A DNA stretch of 64,000 bases, taken from Procambarus clarkii (taxonomy: Eukaryota; Arthropoda; Malacostraca; Decapoda; Cambaridae). Below are positions 58,830 to 64,000 of this stretch, in pieces; position 1 is the stretch's first letter; every line of letters starts with the position of its first letter. The translations under genes and the position numbers were made by a program. The notes under the pieces were generated by a model. It saw only the letters and a program-made list of their open reading frames with translations. It searched no databases and had not been told where the DNA came from. The stretch is taken from positions 22,979,679-23,043,678 of the forward strand of contig NC_091175.1 of assembly GCF_040958095.1 (NCBI RefSeq), in the 5' to 3' direction.

Positions 58830-59111
58830 GTAAGTATATTTGGTTATTTTTCTGTGCATATTGGCCTTGTCAATGAGGATAAATATTGTTAGCTACTAAC
58901 ATGTTAATTCAAACTGACTCATTATGGTAATGGACAAATGGAAGTCCATGCCTAATTTATATTTTTAAGATAATAATATTAACAAGATACCTTAAAAATG
59001 ATTACATATGATTGCATTGTTGTTGCATAATACATGCATCCTACAATGACAGATTTGTTCATGTTCCTTATTAAATAATTTACTTTATATTTTACTTTTG
59101 AATATTTTAAG

Positions 59112-59299
59112 TTACTCTTCAAGAAAAGAGAAATGCTGCAGAAAAGCTGCATATGTACAACAGGACTATGGAAGAACAAAATGTCATTCAACTTGAAATG
59201 AAAAGTTACTTGGATTTCTACCGAAAAAAGCTTGAAGAGATAAAACAAAGACTAGATGATGTACAAAACAAAAGTGCTCCATCCTCTTGGATAATTGAA
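59112..59299 (+). CDS. KDZ transposase, C-terminal coiled-coil exon
   Basis: A 188-bp exon, phase 1 in, phase 0 out, from ATTTTAAG to GTTAGT. It encodes EKRNAAEKLHMYNRTMEEQN, then QLEMKSYLDFYRKKLEEIKQ and SSWIIE. It has strong coiled-coil character, with E and K dominating. In KDZ proteins this coil follows the FPW segment. The acceptor is not strong but the reading joins on both sides. Confidence 0.8.
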
Positions 59300-59568
59300 G
59301 TTAGTATCAGGTATCAATATTAACTTAATTACTCCACTGAAATAAATGTTATTGATTATAGCTACTTGGTAATTATTTTAACAGGTAGCTTAATCATTGT
59401 TGTTTGTGTCTAAGCTAAGTAAAATTAGTAAAAGCATTTTGTAGACACAAATTGTAATATATTTTCATTATCACTTTTACTGGTTAAAGTTTAAATGAAA
59501 CACTTGTTAGGAAAACAAACATTTAATTTAAAAAATACCTGAAATAATGATGTGTGTTTGTTTTACAG

Positions 59569-59841
59569 GAACCGGGTAAATGCTCAATAAAGAAGTCATC
59601 ATTCCAGCATGTAACCAGTGGACTTACGGCCCTCTTGCTAAATATGAAAAAATTCTACCAAATTAAACTAATTGAGGCAACTAACCTGTTTTCTGAAGAC
59701 AGGGAAGTAGAGTACAACAAATTTCTAACAGACAGTCAAGATTCCGAGGATTCCGAGACCGACAGTGACAACAGTGTAGTCAGTATTGAGTCACAGACTG
59801 ACAACGAAGAAATGGAAGAAACACTCTTCCCTTTGATTTGA
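59569..59841 (+). CDS. KDZ transposase, terminal exon with acidic tail
   Basis: A 273-bp last exon after GTTTTACAG, in frame with the preceding phase 0 end. It starts EPGKCSIKKSSFQHVTSGLT, continues with a short hydrophobic stretch and then becomes acidic (SQDSEDSETDSDNSVVSIES), ending FPLI before TGA. The acidic tail is common at the end of these proteins. No clear AATAAA follows nearby. Confidence 0.75.
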   Translation, partial: EPGKCSIKKSSFQHVTSGLTALLLNMKKFYQIKLIEATNLFSEDREVEYNKFLTDSQDSEDSETDSDNSVVSIESQTDNEEMEETLFPLI

Positions 59842-60105
59842 GTAGCTTTAAGTAGCAAAGCAAAGAGAAAATAACAAGTATTCTCTACCCCTGGGTTGGG
59901 CAAATGTTCTTTGCCCAAATCATCGTCATGTTAATTTTGCATCCCTATGTTGCTCAAGAAAGATTTGTTTTCAATTTAGTTTTTATTTTTATTAATTACC
60001 CTCAAAGTTTTGTTTAGTTTAGAAATGCTTATTACATAAATTGTAGTTGTAGTTATGTGCAATTTCTTTGCTTTCCTTCAAAAAACACACACACACAAAA
60101 AAAAG
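59842..60105. other. Non-coding spacer
   Basis: AT-rich 3' flank of the KDZ gene, with a short CA run and A run at about 60083-60104. No element end of the KDZ transposon was recognised. Confidence 0.5.
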
Positions 60106-60111
60106 GTAAAC

Positions 60112-60270
60112 ATGAAAAATGAGTGGCCAAATGAGATACAGAAAACTTTTTTAGTATCAGTAGTTGACAAATGGAATGCATCAGGAAGTGATGTTGTGGA
60201 GGCAGACTCCGTACAAAGTTTCAAGTGTAGATATGACGGCCCAGTAGGCTCAGGAAACTACTTCATTTGA
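60112..60270 (+). pseudogene. CR1-like ORF2 C-terminal scrap
   Basis: The frame has FLVSVVDKWNASGSDVVEAD and SVQSFKCRYD before a stop. This matches the RVV-x-x-WN-x-(L)P ... VV-A-x-S(V/L)-x-x-FK-x-x-(L/Y)D end of CR1-type ORF2 proteins. Only the last 50 residues survive. Confidence 0.6.
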
Positions 60271-60276
60271 GATGAT

Positions 60277-60905
60277 GCTTCCTAGCATTACGTAAGTAAT
60301 GAAGAAATATGATATATTTACTCACTATAATGTTGGTACTGAATGTATAACATGGAAATACACATTTTTACTCTGAAATAATCATATTTTATAACGAAAT
60401 TATACGAAACTTAACTCGCAGTTCAACACAGGAAGTCTACATTCTAAGCCTGGTAGCACTCGAAATTATTGACAACACTGAAGTAGACAGCTTAATTATT
60501 TCTGACTCCCTTTCTTCACTACGAGCAATAAACAGTTTGCAATCATGTAATAACGTGCTTGTCTTGGAAGCTAGACATAGATATATAAGAATACTTAGCA
60601 AGAGGGTAAATATAAAAATGTTGTGGATTCCTTCTCACATTGGCATGCAGGAACATGACAATAAATAAGCCTCTGTATCTCTTTCCACTTCGGCTCACAA
60701 GATGGGTATAGGGTGCATAATAAATGCGCTAAAGAGAGAATGTTGTGGCTTTGGGTAATTAGATGATTCCAATTTTGCTATAAAATTATGCTAGTTTAGA
60801 GTAAAAATAAGTTTTTTTTTCATGATGTTCTACATTCAGCACCAACAATATAGTGAGTAAATATATCGTAGTGTTTCATTACTTACATATACTGTACTAA
60901 GAAGC
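60277..60905. mobile_element. MITE family 2, copy 2
   Basis: The left arm GCTTCCTAGCATTACGTAAG through TACTGAATGTA (60277-60346) is an imperfect inverted copy of the right arm TACATTCAGCACCAACAATA through GAAGC (about 60830-60905). The arms match those of 36700-37072. The interior differs completely: here it holds an RNase H fragment and no CCTAA repeats. Confidence 0.65.
60424..60668 (+). pseudogene. Non-LTR RNase H fragment
   Basis: It reads LVALEIIDNTEVDSLIISDS, LSSLRAINSL and KMLWIPSHIGMQEHDNK, then a stop. (I)ISDS-x-x-(S/A)L is the third acidic motif of RNase H, and WIPSHIG-x-x the fourth block. The preceding A-E-x-x-A block is degraded. It is a remnant of a Jockey/I-like element inside the miniature-element arms. 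Confidence 0.6.
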
Positions 60906-60910
60906 TTTGG

Positions 60911-61540
60911 GTAATTAGACGGACTGCCACACACCTACCTACCTACCTGATTTACATGAGGTTTTGTCATATATACCAATAACATAGATGAAAATATTAC
61001 AAACCACATCATCAAATTATAATGTAAATTATAATTAAATGCAAGATCTTGTATATGGGCCATAACAATCCACGTCACAAGTACTAAATTAACAGTACTA
61101 CTTTACATAAAGAATATTAAATGTTTATTCAGGTAAAAGTTCTAATAGCAGATTTGTATGGCATAATTAGGGGACATGCATGATTTTGGGTAGTAGAACC
61201 CCAAGCACATGTACAATAATTAAGATAATGGCAAATGGCAAATTGTGAGTGTCTGAACTCGGGAGCGAGAGCGTGGCGGCTCGATGCGGTCGTAGTCTGC
61301 TGTCTGCTCTGTGTCGAAGCTGTAGCGTCTTGGGTCGATTAGAACTGTACACGCCGAGTGCTACATTGTTGAATGGGAAATTGTACTGTCCTCAATTCCT
61401 CATATCGCTTGCTTATATGGTGATTACACCTCAGCTCCCTCCTACAAGCTGAGAAGAGTATTACCTGTAATTGGGGAAAGGATTGTAGCTTCTGTAATTA
61501 GTGCTAATTAGTTATGATATTAAGACAATGAGATAATGGA
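60911..61540. other. Non-coding stretch, no gene seen
   Basis: AT-rich, with a locally GC-richer patch at about 61255-61330. Short open frames on both strands around 61250-61450 match nothing I recognise. Confidence 0.5.
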
Positions 61541-61549
61541 GCGAGTAAA

Positions 61550-62170
61550 AGGATTACTCGCTACAGCATTTTAATACCAAGCAGAGTTATGCCATGTGCG
61601 GGTAGGCGATTCCACGGGTTTACAACCCTATGGGTGAAGGCATCTTTGGTTTTCTGTCCTACATTGTGGTTTCTTGAGCTTGAACCCGTTGCTCCTCGTT
61701 CGTGTTACGTCTGACCATTTGAAAAAACTGTCCTGATTGACATCCAACAAATTTAGTATTTTATGGGTTTCTATGAGATCCGCCCTGTCATGCCTGGTCT
61801 GCAGTGTTGTTACCCTAGTGGCCCTCATCCATTCCTGATACGAGAGATGAAGCTCTGGTATGATTTTTTTTTAATTACCTCTTCCACTTGTTGAGCAATA
61901 TTATTGTCCCCTAACTCCCCTTGCCACTTCGGGGGGGTATAGGGTGTTGATGTAGCTTCAGGGCACCAATCCCCCCAGCCACAGGGCATGGCGAGAAGGC
62001 GAAATGATGCATTCTGACTCAAACGCCCTTTCCTTCATCTATCTGTTGTGAGGTAGTGCTGTCAATTTGGTAGTTCTGAAGTGGATTGTTGTGGCCCACA
62101 TGTAAGGGCTAGCATTTATCGACATTAAAATGCATTTGTCAGTCATCTGACCATTTTTGAAGTTCATTTA
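61550..62170 (-). pseudogene. CR1-like ORF2, 3' part, degraded
   Basis: On the minus strand, in order: a post-catalytic RT segment (DNETLLSDLNELQKWSDD, then a stop, MHFNVDKC); a poorly conserved piece; RHDRADLIETHKILNLLDVN with TRTRSNGFKLKKPQCR; and, one frame over, THRVVNPWNRLPAHG. These are the landmarks of the last 250 residues of a CR1-type ORF2. It has multiple stops and shifts. Confidence 0.75.
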
Positions 62171-62204
62171 GATCACTTAGTAAGGTCTCATTATCACCTT
62201 AATT

Positions 62205-62335
62205 ATTTATTTATTTATATATATACAAGAAGGTACATTGGGTTTGTGAGAATACATTGGATAGTACAGTATTTACATTCTTGTAAAGCCACTAGTACGC
62301 GCAGCGTTTCGGGCAGGTCCTTAATCTAGCAGATA
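62205..62335 (-). mobile_element. SINE family 2 tail / shared 3' core
   Basis: On the minus strand: CTGCCCGAAACGCTGCGCGT, then ACTAGTGGCTTTACAAGAATG, then a TGTACCTTCTTGTATATATA and AAATAAAT tail. It is the same 3' core as in the SINE at 48047-48325. No tRNA-like head is visible here. Confidence 0.6.
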
Positions 62336-62669
62336 ATTTTAAGTAGGTAATTTCAATCAGAATTGATAAATGATAAAGATACAATACAAGAGAAAAATGA
62401 GATGAGAGAGATAAGTAAGTATATTAAAGCACATTGTTATATTAAAGCTCTGATTGATTACATTGACAGCTTGATTAGTAATTTAAACAAGATTAATAGA
62501 CACCATACAGCAGATTGACAGCACATATAAGACAGCAATGATCACAATGGTAAAGATGTTCAGAATAAGTACATAAAGATTGGGAGACTGGGTAGCAAAA
62601 GATACAGATAAACAAGATTTATAAACACCTTCAACTATTCCATGGTCCAGGGATTTTCTGAAAAGGAGT

Positions 62670-62985
62670 TTCACTGACAAACATAGTGAATTTGCCAGTT
62701 CAGTTCCTTTACGACTTGGGACTGAAATACATTCACACTTTGGGCTTTTGAATCTTTTAGTTTGTCAATGCTCTTCCTGATTGTGTAGCGTGTAATTGGT
62801 ATTTCCCTTAATTCATTCTCTTTACCTCCGACAAACATTTGTGTGGGTGATGGGATGTCATTCAAGCTTTCTAGTGTGAACACTGATGTAAAGTATTCAT
62901 TCAGTGTGTTTGCTGCCCTTTTATCGTGCAACTTAACATTGTTAGTCTCATCTTTTATGGGTCCTACTCTGCTGTAATGGGTTTT
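62670..62985 (-). pseudogene. CR1-like ORF2 linker between endonuclease and RT
   Basis: Minus-strand frame with ETNNVKLHDKRAANTLNEYF then TSVFTLESLNDIPSP and an I-x-x-x-KLKDSKAQS segment to KEL. The (K/R)A-x-x-LN-x-YF-x-SVFT-x-E motif immediately precedes RT in CR1-type proteins. It lies downstream of an RT fragment, so the order is scrambled: two different copies, or a rearrangement. Confidence 0.7.
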
Positions 62986-63013
62986 TGTTTGGGTTTTACT
63001 TCGTATATATTTG

Positions 63014-63046
63014 GCCGAAACGCTATGCGTATTAGTGGCTTTAGGT
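63014..63046 (+). mobile_element. SINE family 2 core scrap
   Basis: GCCGAAACGCTATGCGTATT followed by AGTGGCTTTA, a 33-bp match to the shared 3' core, between two CR1-like fragments. Confidence 0.55.
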
Positions 63047-63059
63047 ATTGGATTTTAAA

Positions 63060-63440
63060 TTTAAAATATTTGCCCCAAGGAGAGAGTTTATTGGGAGTAC
63101 TTAGCTGTGTCATTAGGCAGATAATTAACTATATAATTTGCTGTGCTCTGTCCTTTTACAAATCCATTGACCCACATCCCCTAACCTACGTATTTTGTGC
63201 AATAGTCGGTTTCGGATGATCCTTTCGAACATGTTGCAAGTGCATGACATGAGACTGATAGGTCTGTAATTGCCAGGGTCATTGGGTTTCTGTATGGGAA
63301 CAAATATTGCATGTTTCCATTGTGTGGGCAACACTCCACTTAGGAATGACTTGTTAAACAGGTGGAGTATTGAGTTCCCAGACACTTCACCAGTGCATTG
63401 AGTATGTCGTAGGTGATGCCATCCTCACCAGGTGTTGTAA
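63060..63440 (-). pseudogene. CR1-like reverse transcriptase fragment
   Basis: On the minus strand: TPGEDGITYDILNALVK, a frame shift, then LHLFNKSFLSGVLPTQWKHA, IFVPIQKPNDPGNYRPISLM, and a second shift before the expected G-x-S-T segment. This is the front half of RT (fingers, K-P ... YRPISL). The catalytic motifs A to C are not present. At least two frame shifts are visible. Confidence 0.8.
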
Positions 63441-63870
63441 TTTTATCCTTTTCATAGCCCCCTTTACTTCCAGGGCTGTGATTGGTTCCTCATACTCGTC
63501 ATCACTAGATTGTGCTCTTGTTATCCTAATCCTTCTGTCATTTTGTCGGAGGAGCTGTTCCCTGCTTACTTATGCAGGGAGGGAGGAGGATGATGCTGCA
63601 TCACTCAACTTGTGTATTAGTTCTTCAGCCTTACCCTGGGGGTCTTTGTGAGCCGCAGGCCGGGCTCTGTCCCCTTAGCTATCTGAATTTTTGCCAACAC
63701 TTGTCTTGCAGATGTTTCTATTCCAATAGAGCTAGTGAACGCTAGCCCTTGTCTTTCCCTTTGTAACTCATCTGCAATGTATGTACCTTTACCTGAATTG
63801 AAAATCTAATCTAAATCTAAATCTAAACTATATGCTTAGAGATATGCAAATGAGAGAGTAATAGAGCGAA
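63441..63870. other. Degraded repeat or spacer, no gene seen
   Basis: Probably upstream CR1-like sequence on the minus strand, too degraded to translate with confidence. Contains a TCTAATCTAAATCTAAATCT run near 63800-63830. Confidence 0.45.
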
Positions 63871-64000
63871 ACCTTTAAAATACTGAACAATTTGGAGGAT
63901 ATTGATTCATTCAATTTCTTCAAAAGGACATATGTAACAAGAACAAAGAGCAAAGGTTTCAAGCTCAACAAGCCACAATGTAGGAGTAACAGCAGATGCT
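63871..64000 (+). pseudogene. CR1-like ORF2 C-terminal fragment, runs off the window
   Basis: In the frame from 63877: KILNNLEDIDSFNFFKRTYV then TRTKSKGFKLNKPQCRSN. The same TR(T)-(K/R)S-x-GFKL-x-KPQCR block is seen on the minus strand at 61630-61780, so two copies of this family face each other. Confidence 0.75.

Noticed and set aside
61249..61452. 67-codon frame
   Set aside because: No recognisable motif, and it overlaps a frame of similar length on the opposite strand.

Overview
This window looks like nuclear DNA from a large, repeat-rich arthropod genome. A decapod crustacean such as a crayfish or lobster is the best fit. The pointers are degenerate TTAGG/CCTAA blocks, very long (TA)n microsatellites, tRNA-derived SINEs, CR1-like and I-type non-LTR retrotransposons, a Penelope-like element and AT-rich satellites. 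The species call is inference. I see no ordinary host gene, no rRNA or true tRNA gene and no CRISPR. Almost everything here is a repeat or a mobile element.

Layout. 1-3112: AT-rich satellite A, monomer about 673 bp. 3113-20383: satellite B, monomer about 168 bp, with a 3201-bp higher-order period and a recent 1281-bp tandem duplication. 20384-21968: a non-satellite insertion that starts like an LTR. 21969-23228: satellite B again. 23229-26536: satellite B on the opposite strand. 26537-31488: a diverged satellite A subfamily. 31489-31708: a GC-rich LTR-like scrap. 31772-33276: satellite B. 33277-39150: AT-rich DNA with a 5'-truncated I-type retrotransposon, two perfect hairpins, SINEs, a MITE with CCTAA repeats, and three copies of another MITE embedded in (TA)n.

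The most interesting part is 39170-59841 on the plus strand. A chain of exons with matching splice phases encodes a transposase of the KDZ (Kyakuja-Dileera-Zisupton) class: an N-terminal helix, CxC-type zinc clusters, the first catalytic Asp, and a helical C-terminal half ending in an acidic tail. The middle of the catalytic core is not found. The gene has been split by later insertions: a 5.07-kb G/T-rich inverted-repeat element plus a 557-bp inverted companion (40021-45644); a SINE cluster that itself received a full-length 6.3-kb I-type non-LTR retrotransposon with a 13-bp target duplication (48667-55707); a 1.05-kb Penelope-like element with a 12-bp target duplication (56125-57175); and retrotransposon scraps.

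59842-64000 holds a second MITE copy, CR1-like and RNase H fragments on both strands, and a CR1-like tail running off the window. The elements do not form one pathway. The order of insertions can be read from the nested target-site duplications: KDZ element first, then the SINEs, then the I-type element inside a SINE. The Penelope-like and G/T-rich insertions are independent of these.
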